From the NCBI RefSeq assembly GCF_002294725.1, contig NZ_NSFT01000001.1:434001-498000 (forward strand): a DNA stretch of 64,000 nt, in the 5' to 3' direction. Every line of letters starts with the position of its first letter. Position 1 is the stretch's first letter. The position numbers and the translations under genes are program-made. The notes under the pieces were generated by a model. That model made no database searches. It worked only from the letters and a program-made list of their open reading frames with translations, and was not told the DNA's origin. The DNA comes from Mesorhizobium sp. WSM4313 (GTDB lineage Bacteria > Pseudomonadota > Alphaproteobacteria > Rhizobiales > Rhizobiaceae). This document shows, one piece after another, positions 1 to 9,300 of this stretch.

Positions 1-358
1 CACAGCGTCACGGTATGCGTCGCTTTGCTCATTGGTCGAATAAACTGCCCAATTCGAGCCGAGGCAAGGCCCCAAGGAGCGTTCGCCGTACGGGCCTTTG
101 CCAACTGTGGCGTGGCGTTCGTCGTTCGAACGATGACATGCTCCGGCCACAAATGTTTACATGGTGATGAACGCCGCCAAACCGTCTAAGCGACAAGACG
201 AGCGTTTGCGGTAACCGGATTGCAAGGGCGTTCTGAGAATGTCCAATGGTACAAAACCGTTCCCGGTGACATGGAACGAAACGCAAAGTGACTTTTACGG
301 CAGGCCGGCAATCCATAGATAGCGCTGGGTTTTCTGCTGGGAATCGGGGGCAATCGCC
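1..358. other. Non-coding leader region upstream of glmS
   Basis: I find no convincing gene here. The open frames crossing it run antisense through glmS and have no family resemblance. A perfect 12-bp palindrome (TCGTTCGAACGA) lies at 122-133 and could be a regulator site or chance. The region presumably carries the glmS promoter and the end of whatever lies before it, which I cannot see. Confidence 0.5.
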
Positions 359-2182
359 ATGTGCGGTATCGTTGGAATTGTTGGCCGAAGCCAAGTCGCG
401 CCGCTCATCGTCGATGCGCTGAAGCGGCTTGAATATCGCGGCTACGACTCGGCCGGCGTCGCCACCATCGAAAGGGGCGAGCTCGGCCGCCGCCGCGCCG
501 AGGGCAAGCTGGTCAATCTCGAACGCCGGCTGAAGGACGAGCCGCTGGACGGCACGATCGGCATCGGCCACACACGCTGGGCGACGCATGGCGTGCCCAA
601 CGAGACCAATGCGCATCCGCATTTTTCCGAGGGCGTCGCCATTGTCCACAACGGCATCATCGAGAATTTCGCCGAGCTGCGCGACGAACTCACCCGCGAC
701 GGCTACTCTTTCTCTTCGCAGACCGACACCGAGGTTGTCGCGCATCTGGTGGCGCGCGAGCTCGCCAAGGGGCTGAAGCCGGTGGAAGCCGCTCATGCGG
801 CGCTGAAGCGGCTTTCCGGCGCCTTTGCCCTGGCAATCATGTTCAAGGGCGACGAGGACCTGATCGTCGGCGCCCGCAACGGACCGCCTTTGGCCGTCGG
901 CCATGGCGAGGGCGAGATGTTTTTGGGCTCCGACGCCATTGCGCTGGCGCCTTTTACCAATGCGGTCACCTATCTCGAGGACGGCGACTGGGCGGTCGTG
1001 CGTCGCGAAAGCGTGACCATCTACGACATCGACGGCAGACAGGTCGACCGCAAGCGCCAGCAGTCACTGTCGACCAGCTTCATGGTCGACAAGGGAAACC
1101 GCCGCCATTTCATGGAAAAGGAAATCCATGAGCAGCCGGAGGTGATCTCGCACACGCTGGCGCATTATTTGGATTTCGCATCGGGGGTGTCGAAGCCGCT
1201 CGACCTGCCTTTCGACTTCGCCAAGATCGGCCGTCTGGCGCTTTCGGCCTGCGGCACCGCCTATCTCGCCGGGCTGATCAGCAAATACTGGTTCGAGCGC
1301 TATGCACGGCTGCCGATCGACATCGACGTCGCCTCCGAGTTCCGCTACCGCGAGATGCCGCTTTCGGCCAATGACGCGGCGTTCTTCATCTCGCAGTCGG
1401 GCGAGACCGCCGACACGCTTGCTTCGCTGCGCTATTGCCGCAAGGCCGGCATGAAAATCGGCGCTGTCGTCAATGTGCGGGAATCGACCATGGCGCGCGA
1501 ATCCGACGTCGTGCTGCCGACGCTGGCCGGGCCGGAGATCGGCGTCGCCTCGACCAAGGCTTTTACCTGCCAGCTATCCGTCTTGGCTGCGCTCGCGGTC
1601 CGCGCGGGCGTGGCGCGCGGCACGATCTCGCGCGATGAGGAAAAGCAGCTGGTGCGCGAGCTTTCCGAGGCGCCGCGCTACGCCACCCGGGTGCTGAAGC
1701 TTGACGAGCAGATCGAGCGCATCTCGCGCGAGCTGTCGCGCTACAAGGACGTGCTCTATCTCGGCCGCGACACCAATTTTCCGCTGGCCATGGAAGGCGC
1801 GCTGAAGCTCAAGGAAATCTCCTACATCCACGCCGAAGGCTATGCCGGCGGCGAGCTGAAGCACGGGCCGATCGCGCTGATCGACGAGAACATGCCGGTG
1901 ATCGTCATTGCGCCGCATGACCGCATCTTCGAAAAGACCGTGTCGAACATGCAGGAAGTGGCGGCGCGTGGCGGCAAGATCATCCTGATCACCGACAAGA
2001 AGGGCGCGGCGCAGGCCGGCATCAAGACGATGGAGACGATCATCCTGCCCGAAGTGCCGGAGATCATCTCGCCAATCATCTACGCGCTGCCGATCCAGAT
2101 GCTGGCCTATTTCACCGCCGTCTTCATGGGCACCGACGTCGACCAGCCGCGCAATCTGGCGAAGTCGGTGACGGTGGAGTAG
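359..2182 (+). CDS. glmS: Glutamine--fructose-6-phosphate aminotransferase (isomerizing)
   Basis: Makes glucosamine-6-phosphate from fructose-6-phosphate and glutamine, the first step towards UDP-GlcNAc for peptidoglycan and lipid A. At 607 aa it has the usual length. The class II glutamine amidotransferase domain starts with the nucleophile Cys2 (MCGIVGIVG) and covers roughly residues 2-215. Two SIS sugar-isomerase domains follow (about 285-420 and 455-590), with typical SACGTAYLAG and SQSGETADT segments. The C-terminal tail ends in NLAKSVTVE, which carries the conserved lysine of the isomerase site. The ATG is the only start that leaves Cys2 exposed after Met removal. No glmS ribozyme-like leader is evident, as expected for a Gram-negative. 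Confidence 0.98.
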   Translation: MCGIVGIVGRSQVAPLIVDALKRLEYRGYDSAGVATIERGELGRRRAEGKLVNLERRLKDEPLDGTIGIGHTRWATHGVPNETNAHPHFSEGVAIVHNGIIENFAELRDELTRDGYSFSSQTDTEVVAHLVARELAKGLKPVEAAHAALKRLSGAFALAIMFKGDEDLIVGARNGPPLAVGHGEGEMFLGSDAIALAPFTNAVTYLEDGDWAVVRRESVTIYDIDGRQVDRKRQQSLSTSFMVDKGNRRHFMEKEIHEQPEVISHTLAHYLDFASGVSKPLDLPFDFAKIGRLALSACGTAYLAGLISKYWFERYARLPIDIDVASEFRYREMPLSANDAAFFISQSGETADTLASLRYCRKAGMKIGAVVNVRESTMARESDVVLPTLAGPEIGVASTKAFTCQLSVLAALAVRAGVARGTISRDEEKQLVRELSEAPRYATRVLKLDEQIERISRELSRYKDVLYLGRDTNFPLAMEGALKLKEISYIHAEGYAGGELKHGPIALIDENMPVIVIAPHDRIFEKTVSNMQEVAARGGKIILITDKKGAAQAGIKTMETIILPEVPEIISPIIYALPIQMLAYFTAVFMGTDVDQPRNLAKSVTVE

Positions 2183-2271
2183 CACCGTCACTACCGCCGG
2201 ATTGTGGATTGCGTCATGGGTTCCTCGGTTAGTGACAGTACTTCGAAGTGCGACGGCCAACAGCCTTCTTT

Positions 2272-2334
2272 CGTCATCCACGGGCGGAGCAGGAGCGAAG
2301 CTCCTGCGCAGACCCGAGGATCCATTCCGTGACG
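2272..2334 (+). repeat. Left 63-bp inverted repeat of GIY-YIG element
   Basis: This 63-bp stretch is repeated in inverted orientation at 2719-2781 with 58 of 63 positions identical. Both copies begin CGTCATCCACGGGC and end ATCCATTCCGTGACG. Its centre forms a perfect hairpin, GCAGGAGC-GAA-GCTCCTGC. Together the two copies bracket the GIY-YIG reading frame, which suggests one mobile unit. Confidence 0.85.
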
Positions 2335-2368
2335 TTTGCGGCGGATCAAAGCGGTGCAGAATTAGGCA

Positions 2369-2656
2369 CTACCACCCGATACCGCGGAACAGCTCGAACC
2401 ACTCGGGATTGGCCTTTTCGATCAGTTCGATCTACCACTGGCGAGGCCAGCGTTTCAGCGACTTTTCACGCTGGATCGCATCGCGGATGTCGAAATACTC
2501 CTCGTACCAGACCAGGCGTTGTACGCCGTAGCGCCCGGTAAAGCGCGAGCCTTCGCCGGACCTGTGCTCCGGCATCCGACGGCCAAGATCGTTCGTCACA
2601 CCAGTGTAGATGGTGCCGCGCTTCTTGCTTGCTGTCATATAGACATAGCCGGTCAT
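2369..2656 (-). pseudogene. GIY-YIG nuclease-like gene with in-frame amber stop
   Basis: The frame starts MTGYVYMTASKKRGTIYTGV, a GIY-YIG nuclease domain of the short UPF0213/endonuclease-like type, with GVTNDLGRR and the later R-x-A-I-QREKSLKRW segment. After 74 codons it meets TAG at 2434-2432 (right after KRWPRQW). The same frame then continues for 20 more codons as IELIEKANPEWFELFRGIGW to a second TAG at 2371-2369. That continuation is the normal C-terminus of the family (about 95 aa). The stop most simply arose from a single change of a lysine codon (AAG to TAG). It may still give a 74-aa product, or a full one if the amber is suppressed. The inverted repeats on both sides suggest it belongs to a small mobile element. 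Family known; nuclease activity of this copy not shown. Confidence 0.85.
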
Positions 2657-2718
2657 GCGTGAACGATAACGGATTGATGGTTAGGGGACTATTCTGACGG
2701 GTGGCATTTTTTGGTCGG

Positions 2719-2781
2719 CGTCACGGAATGGATCCTCGGGTCTGCGCGTCCGCTTCGCTCCCGCTCCGCCCGTGGATGACG
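2719..2781 (-). repeat. Right 63-bp inverted repeat of GIY-YIG element
   Basis: Reverse complement of the repeat at 2272-2334 with five mismatches, four of them clustered in the central hairpin, where this copy has lost perfect pairing. The outer 29 and inner 29 bases are almost unchanged. It lies 62 bp upstream of the GIY-YIG start. Confidence 0.85.
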
Positions 2782-2881
2782 AGGGAGGGGTGTTGCGGCC
2801 AATCGCGAACGGAGCAGCTTCCATTTGGAATGCTGAAAGCCGGTTGATGGAGGGCACCCTTAAAAACTTCGCAGTTCCAAA

Positions 2882-3279
2882 CCGGCTCGCGGTTCACTAA
2901 TCTCAGCGTTGCAACCTGCGCCGCGGTGAACCCATGTCCGACGCCCTGAAGACCTCTGGCATGACCCGGTTGAGGAATTATTTCCTGACGGGCTTCATCG
3001 TCTGCGCGCCGCTGGCGATCACGGTCTATATCGCCTGGTCGCTTATCGGCTGGGTCGATTCCTGGGTAAAACCCTATATTCCGGCTCGCGGTTCACTAAT
3101 CTCAGCGTTGCAACCTGCGCCGTGGTGAATCCATGTCCGACGCCCTGAAGACCTCTGGCATGACCCGGCTGAGGAATTATTTCCTGACGGGCTTCATCGT
3201 CTGCGCGCCGCTGGCGATCACGGTCTATATCGCCTGGTCGCTCATCGGCTGGGTCGATTCCTGGGTAAAACCCTATATT
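2882..3279 (+). repeat. 199-bp tandem direct duplication (DUF502 5' end)
   Basis: Two head-to-tail copies, 2882-3080 and 3081-3279, differ at only a handful of positions (for example GCCGCGGTGAACCC against GCCGTGGTGAATCC). Each copy holds 52 bp of upstream sequence, the start codon and the first ~49 codons of the DUF502 gene. The junction lies at a short homology, CCGGCTCGC upstream against CCAGCCCGC inside the gene, which is typical of slippage or illegitimate recombination. The few substitutions show that the event is not brand new. Confidence 0.93.
2934..3128 (+). pseudogene. Truncated duplicate of DUF502 membrane protein
   Basis: The first 51 or so residues are identical to the intact protein that starts at 3133 (MSDALKTSGMTRLRNYFLTG...). 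The frame then runs across the duplication junction into the second copy's upstream region, giving a random tail (GSLISALQPAPW) and a stop at 64 codons, four bases before the intact gene's ATG. It would encode the cytoplasmic N-terminus plus one membrane helix. Most likely it is a by-product of the 199-bp duplication. It could still be translated and couple translation into the full gene. Confidence 0.8.
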
Positions 3280-3888
3280 CCAGCCCGCTACAATCCCGAT
3301 ACCTATCTGCCGTTCCCGGTTCCGGGCTTCGGGCTGATCGTGGCGCTGGTGCTGATCACGCTGATCGGCTTCCTGACCGCCAACATCGTCGGCCGCGCCA
3401 TTGTCAATTTCGGCGAGCGGCTGCTTGGCCGCATGCCGCTGGTGCGCGGCATCTATGGTTCGCTGAAGCAGATTTTCGAGACGGTGCTGTCGAACAAGGG
3501 CGACATGTTCCGCCAGGTCGGGTTGGTCGAATATCCGAGAAAGGGCGTCTGGTCGCTGGTCTTCGTCGCCAGCGACAAGGAAACCGAGATCAACCAGAAG
3601 CTCGATCAGGAAGGCGATCCGCTGATTGCGGTGTTCATGCCCTGCACGCCCAATCCAACCACCGGTTTCCTGATGTATGTGCACAAGTCCGAGATCGTGC
3701 CGCTCGACATGTCGATCGAGGACGGCGCCAAGCTGATCGTCTCGGCCGGCATGGTGGCGCCGGAGGTCAAGGCCAAGCTGGTGACGCTGAATGGCGAGCC
3801 CGTCGAAGGCGGCCTCGCCAACCCGGCGATCGGCGCCGCTCAGCCGGCGCGCAGCAACCGCACCGCCTCGTCGCGGCCGAACAGGTAA
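3133..3888 (+). CDS. DUF502 family inner-membrane protein
   Basis: A 251-aa membrane protein of unknown function. Two hydrophobic helices lie at about residues 15-37 and 66-88, followed by the conserved RGIYGSLKQIFETVL segment and a cytoplasmic domain containing GFLMYVHKSEIVPLDMSIED, both diagnostic of the family. The start is the ATG of the second duplicated unit; the first unit makes only a truncated copy. The last ~16 codons (an Ala/Arg/Ser-rich tail) overlap the 3' end of recG on the other strand by 49 bp, so the extreme C-terminus is probably not under family constraint. DUF502 genes near recG are common in related genomes, from general knowledge. Confidence 0.92.
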   Translation: MSDALKTSGMTRLRNYFLTGFIVCAPLAITVYIAWSLIGWVDSWVKPYIPARYNPDTYLPFPVPGFGLIVALVLITLIGFLTANIVGRAIVNFGERLLGRMPLVRGIYGSLKQIFETVLSNKGDMFRQVGLVEYPRKGVWSLVFVASDKETEINQKLDQEGDPLIAVFMPCTPNPTTGFLMYVHKSEIVPLDMSIEDGAKLIVSAGMVAPEVKAKLVTLNGEPVEGGLANPAIGAAQPARSNRTASSRPNR

Positions 3889-5948
3889 AGCAGCAGCCGC
3901 AGCGCCCCGCCGCGTTCGGACTGCAATTCCGGGTCGCGCGACAGGATCAGGCGTGCGTCGTCGCGCGCGGCTTCGAGCAGATCGGCATGGAACTCGAGGC
4001 GCGCCACCTGGAAGCCTGGTGTGCCGGACTGGCGGGTGCCCAGCAACTCACCTTCGCCGCGCAGTTTCAGGTCCTCCTCGGCGATCTTGAAGCCGTCCTC
4101 GGTCTCGCGCATCACCGAGAGCCGGCGTTTGGCCGTCTCGCCGAGCGGCTCCTTGTAGAGCAGGACGCAGGAGGAGGGCTTGTCGCCGCGCCCGACCCGG
4201 CCGCGCAGCTGGTGCAACTGGGCAAGGCCGAAGCGTTCGGCATGCTCGATCACCATGATCGTGGCGTCGGGCACGTCGACGCCGACCTCTATCACGGTGG
4301 TGGCGATGAGGATGCGCGTTTCGCCCTGCTTGAAGGCGCGCATCGCCTCGTCTTTCTCCGCACCCTTCATGCGACCGTGCACCAGGCCGATCCGGTCGCC
4401 GAAGAGCGGTTTCAGCGAAGCGAAACGATCCTCCGCCGACATCAGCTTGATCTCTTCGGATTCCTCGACCAGCGGGCAGATCCAGTAGATCTTTTGGCCA
4501 TCGGCGACGGCGTCAAGCATGCGGCCGACCAGCTCATCCAGCCGCTCCATCGGCAAGGTGACGGTACGGATCGGCTGCCGGCCGGCCGGCTTCTCGGTCA
4601 GTTTCGAGACGTCCATGTCGCCGAAGGCGGTCAGCACCAGCGTGCGCGGAATGGGCGTCGCCGTCATCACCAGCATATCGGGTGCATCGCCCTTGGCGGT
4701 GATGGCGAGGCGCTGATGAACGCCGAAGCGGTGCTGCTCGTCGACGACGGCAAGCACCAAGTTGTGAAACGTCACGCTTTCCTGGAACAGCGCATGCGTG
4801 CCGACGACGATGTCGATTTCGCCGCCGGCAAGACCGGCAAGCGTCTCGGCACGCTCGCGGCCCTTCTCGCGCCCGGTCAGGATAGCGAGGCGCAGGCCGA
4901 CCTTTTCCGCCAGCGGCGCGATCGTCGCCAGATGCTGGCGCGCCAGGATCTCGGTCGGCGCCATCAGCGCCGCCTGGCCGCCGGCCTCGACCGCGCGCGC
5001 CATGGCGAGCAGCGCCACCACCGTCTTGCCTGAGCCGACATCGCCCTGCAGCAGGCGCAGCATGCGTTCGGGATCGGCGAGATCGGCGTTGATCTCGCCA
5101 AGCGCGAATTCCTGGCTGGGCGTGAGCCTGTAGGGCAGGGCGGCGCGCAGCTTCTCGACGATGCGGCCGTCGCCGGTAAGCGGCCGGCCCGAAAGACGGC
5201 GAATTCTGGAACGGACCAGCGCCAACGAAACCTGCCCGGCGAGCAATTCGTCGTAAGCAAGACGGCGCCAGGCCGAGCCTTCGACGGCAACGTCGATCGG
5301 GTCCTTCGGATAGTGGATGCGGGCGAGCGCGTCGCCGAAGGTCGGGAAGGTGTGGCGGCGCATAAAGGCGTCGTCCTGCCACTCCGGCAGTTCCGGCAGG
5401 CGGCCAAGCGCCTGTCCGATGGCGCGGCGCAGCACCTTTGCCGAGAGGCCGGCGGTGAGCGGATAGACCGGCTCGACCAACGGTAGACCCTCGGCCTCGT
5501 CGATCGGCGCGATGTGATCGGGATGGACCATCGTCGGGCGGCCGTTGAACCACTCCATGCGGCCCGAGATCACCACACGCTCGCCCTCGGGAAGCATTTT
5601 CTGCAAATAGGCGGCATGGGCATGGAAGAAGGTCAGTGCGACCTCGCCGGTGTCGTCATGGGCATAAACTCTGTACGGCACCGACCTGTTGCCGCGCGGC
5701 GGCGGCTGATGGCGGTCGACGCGCACCTCGAGCGTGACGATCTGGCCCTCGGCCGACAGCGCGATGCCGGGCCGGTTGCGGCGGTCGATGACGGTGTTGG
5801 GCAGCACGAACAGAAGGTCGGCCGCGCGCCCAGCGCGATCGCCGAGGTCGGCCGGCACGACACGCTCGATCAGCAATCCGACCTTTGGGCCGACGCCAGC
5901 AAGCGAAGTGATCGGAACGAACAAGGGATCGAGGACGGTGGGACGCAT
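3840..5948 (-). CDS. recG: ATP-dependent DNA helicase RecG
   Basis: Branch-migrating helicase that remodels stalled replication forks and Holliday junctions. At 702 aa it has the usual length. An N-terminal wedge/OB domain (about residues 60-160) precedes the helicase motor. The motor shows Walker A GDVGSGKT near residue 302, motif II DEQHRFG near 400, TATPIPRT near 428 and RGRVGRGDK near 581, plus the RecG-type C-terminus with GTRQSGTPGF. The gene is convergent with the DUF502 gene and overlaps its end by 49 bp. The sdhE-like gene is divergent, starting 93 bp away. Confidence 0.97.
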   Translation of the reverse strand: MRPTVLDPLFVPITSLAGVGPKVGLLIERVVPADLGDRAGRAADLLFVLPNTVIDRRNRPGIALSAEGQIVTLEVRVDRHQPPPRGNRSVPYRVYAHDDTGEVALTFFHAHAAYLQKMLPEGERVVISGRMEWFNGRPTMVHPDHIAPIDEAEGLPLVEPVYPLTAGLSAKVLRRAIGQALGRLPELPEWQDDAFMRRHTFPTFGDALARIHYPKDPIDVAVEGSAWRRLAYDELLAGQVSLALVRSRIRRLSGRPLTGDGRIVEKLRAALPYRLTPSQEFALGEINADLADPERMLRLLQGDVGSGKTVVALLAMARAVEAGGQAALMAPTEILARQHLATIAPLAEKVGLRLAILTGREKGRERAETLAGLAGGEIDIVVGTHALFQESVTFHNLVLAVVDEQHRFGVHQRLAITAKGDAPDMLVMTATPIPRTLVLTAFGDMDVSKLTEKPAGRQPIRTVTLPMERLDELVGRMLDAVADGQKIYWICPLVEESEEIKLMSAEDRFASLKPLFGDRIGLVHGRMKGAEKDEAMRAFKQGETRILIATTVIEVGVDVPDATIMVIEHAERFGLAQLHQLRGRVGRGDKPSSCVLLYKEPLGETAKRRLSVMRETEDGFKIAEEDLKLRGEGELLGTRQSGTPGFQVARLEFHADLLEAARDDARLILSRDPELQSERGGALRLLLYLFGRDEAVRLLRAG

Positions 5949-6041
5949 CGTGTCAGCTTATGTCGCGACGAGGGCAGCGCAAAGGCTGACACCGCTCTCT
6001 ATCCACGCTATATGCGCCGCTTTGGACAGGGATGCGGCGCC

Positions 6042-6329
6042 ATGACCGGAACACAGCGATCAAGCGATGGGCTGGACGCGCGCCGCCGCAAGCTCCTGTT
6101 CCGCTCCTGGCATCGCGGCATGCGCGAGATGGACCTGATCCTCGGTTCCTTCGCCGACGCCGAGATCGGCGCCTTGACCGGCGATGAAATCGACCAATAT
6201 GAGAGACTTCTCGAAATTCCCGACACTGAATTTTTCCCGATGGTCACCGGCGAGCGCCCGGTTCCGCCCGATATCGACTGCGCGGTTCTGCGGAAGATCC
6301 TGGCGTCGCGCCGGACCATGACATTTTGA
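6042..6329 (+). CDS. sdhE: SdhE-like FAD assembly factor (DUF339)
   Basis: A 95-aa protein of the SdhE/Sdh5/YgfY family, which helps attach FAD covalently to the succinate dehydrogenase flavoprotein. It contains the family RGMREMD motif (RGxxE type) around residues 25-31, followed by a helical domain with LTGDEIDQYERLLEIPD. I chose ATG 6042, which gives the family length; longer frames upstream run through recG on the other strand. It sits 13 bp ahead of mfd, so the two are probably co-transcribed. Confidence 0.92.
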   Translation: MTGTQRSSDGLDARRRKLLFRSWHRGMREMDLILGSFADAEIGALTGDEIDQYERLLEIPDTEFFPMVTGERPVPPDIDCAVLRKILASRRTMTF

Positions 6330-6342
6330 AAAACGCATATCC

Positions 6343-9300
6343 ATGACCCTCATTCCTTCCATTGGCCTGCCCAAGGGCCGCGCCGGCCAGTTCATCGTCG
6401 ACGGCGTCGCCGACGGCTACGAAGCTTTCGCCCTGGTGCGGACGGCGCAGGAGATCGCGCCCGACAAGCCGCTGCTGTTCGTCGCGCGCGACGGCCAGCG
6501 GCTGCCGGCGATCATCGAGGCGCTCGCCTTTGCCGCGCCCAGCCTACCGGTGCTGGAGCTGCCGGCCTGGGACTGCCTGCCTTACGACCGCGTTTCCCCC
6601 GGCGCAGATGCCGCGGCGCGTCGGCTCGACGCGCTTTCGGCCATGATCGCGCTGGCCAAGAAACCGCATCGCGCGGTGATCCTCACCACCGCCAATGCGT
6701 TGCTGCAGCGCATCCCGCCGGCCGAGCTGATCGAAGCTCAGACTTTCCACGCCAAGCCGGGAAACCAGATCGACATGAACGCGCTGATCGCGCGGCTGGA
6801 GACGTCCGGCTTCGAGCGCGTGCCGACCGTTCGCGGGCTTGGTGAATTCGCGGTGCGCGGCGGCATCCTCGACCTTTTCGCGCCCGGCTGGAGCGAGGCG
6901 CTCAGGCTCGACTTCTTCGGCGACACGCTGGAATCGATCCGCGTCTTCGACGTCGCGACGCAGCGCACCACCGGGCAGCGCAAGTCGATGTCGCTGCAAG
7001 CGATGAGCGAGGTGGCGCTGACACCGGAAACGATCAGCCGCTTTCGCCGCTCCTATATCGAGGCCTTCGGCGCGCCGTCGCGCGATGACGCGCTCTACGC
7101 TGCGGTCAGCGAAGGCCGCCGCTTCGCCGGCATGGAGCACTGGCTGCCGTTCTTCTACGAGCGGCTGGCGACCGTGTTCGACTATCTGCCGGATGCGCCC
7201 GTCGTGTTCGACCATCTGGCACATGAGGCCTTGGCCGAGCGCCACACGCTGATCCTCGACCACTATGAGGCACGCCGGAAGCAGGCCGACAGCGCGCTCA
7301 AGGATGCCGTCCCTTACAAGCCGGTGGCGCCAGATCTGCTGTATCTCTCGCCCGAAAACCTCAAGGCGTCGCTCGGACCGCGCGAGGACATAGACTTCAC
7401 CGTCTTCGACGCCCCCGACGTCGGCGGCAAAAAAGTCTTCCATGGCGGCTCGCGGCAAGGCCGTAGCTTTGCCGAGGAGCGCGCCGATCCCAACATCAAC
7501 GTCTTCGACGTCGTCGTGAAGCACATTGCCGACGAGCGCGCGGCGCGTCGCCGCGTCGTCGTCGCTGGCTGGACTGAAGGCTCGCTCGACCGGCTCGGGC
7601 AAATTCTCGCGGAGCACCATCTCAGTAATCTGAAACCTGTCGCGACGCTGGCCGAGGTCGAAAAGCTAGAGCCGGGGCAGGCGGGCCTTGCCGTGCTGCC
7701 GCTCGAATCCGGCTTTGAGACCGACGATCTGGTCGTCGTCGCCGAGCAGGACATCCTCGGCGACAGGCTCATTCGGCGTTCCAAGCGCAAGAAGAAGGCC
7801 TCCGATTTCATAGCCGAAGCCTCGTCGCTGTCGGCAGGAGACATCGTCGTCCATGCCGACCATGGCATAGGCCGCTTCATCGGCTTGCGCACCATCGAAG
7901 CGCTCGGCGCGCCGCATGACTGTCTCGAAATGCACTACGCCGGCGACGATCGCCTGTTCCTGCCGGTGGAAAACATCGAGCTTCTGTCGCGCTATGGCTC
8001 GGATTCGACTGAGGCGACGCTCGACAAGCTGGGCGGCGGCGCCTGGCAGGCGCGCAAGGCACGGCTGAAGCGGCGCCTGCTCGACATGGCCGGGCAATTG
8101 ATCCGCATCGCCGCCGAGCGGCAGATGCGCGCCGCGCCCTCCATGATCCCGGCGGAAGGGCTTTATGGCGAGTTCGCCGCGCGTTTCCCCTATGAGGAGA
8201 CCGACGACCAGCAGACGGCGATCGATTCCGTCCTGGACGATCTCGGCGCCGGCAAACCGATGGACCGGCTGATCTGCGGCGACGTCGGCTTCGGCAAGAC
8301 GGAAGTTGCGTTGCGCGCCGCCTTCATCGCGGCCATGGAAGGGTTCCAGGTCGCGGTCGTGGTGCCGACGACGTTGTTGTCGCGGCAGCACTTCAAAACC
8401 TTCTCGCAGCGCTTTTCGGGCCTGCCGATCCGCATTGCGCAGGCGTCGCGCCTGGTTGGTTCAAAAGAATTGGCGGAGACCAAGAAGGGCATCGCCGAAG
8501 GCACGGTCGACATCGTCGTCGGCACGCACGCGCTGCTCGGCAGCTCGATCTCGTTCAAGCGCCTCGGCCTGCTGATCATCGACGAGGAGCAGCATTTCGG
8601 CGTCAAGCACAAGGAGCGGCTGAAGGATCTCAAGTCCGACGTGCATGTGCTGACGCTGTCGGCGACGCCGATCCCGCGCACGCTGCAACTGGCGCTGACC
8701 GGCGTTCGCGAGCTCTCGCTGATCGCCACGCCGCCGGTCGACCGCATGGCGGTGCGCACCTTCATCTCACCCTTCGATCCGCTGGTCATACGCGAGACGC
8801 TGCTGCGCGAGCGCTATCGCGGCGGCCATTCCTTCTATGTCGTGCCGCGTATCAGCGACCTGGCCGAAATCCATGATTTCCTGAGGGAATCCGTGCCGGA
8901 GCTGAAAGTGGCGGTGGCGCATGGCCAGATGCCGCCGGGCGAGCTCGACGACATCATGAACGCTTTCTACGACGGTCAGTATGACGTGCTCCTGTCGACC
9001 ACCATCGTCGAATCCGGGCTCGATATCCCGACCGCAAACACGCTGATCATCCACCGCGCCGACATGTTCGGCCTCGCGCAGCTCTACCAGTTGCGCGGCC
9101 GCGTCGGCCGTTCGAAGGTGCGCGCCTACGCGCTGTTCACGCTGCCGGCGAGTCGCAAGCTCACCGATACGGCCGAGCGCAGGCTGAAGGTGCTGCAGTC
9201 GCTCGACACGCTCGGCGCAGGGTTCCAGCTCGCCAGCCACGACCTCGACATCCGTGGCGCCGGCAATCTCCTGGGCGAAGAGCAGTCCGGCCATATCAAG

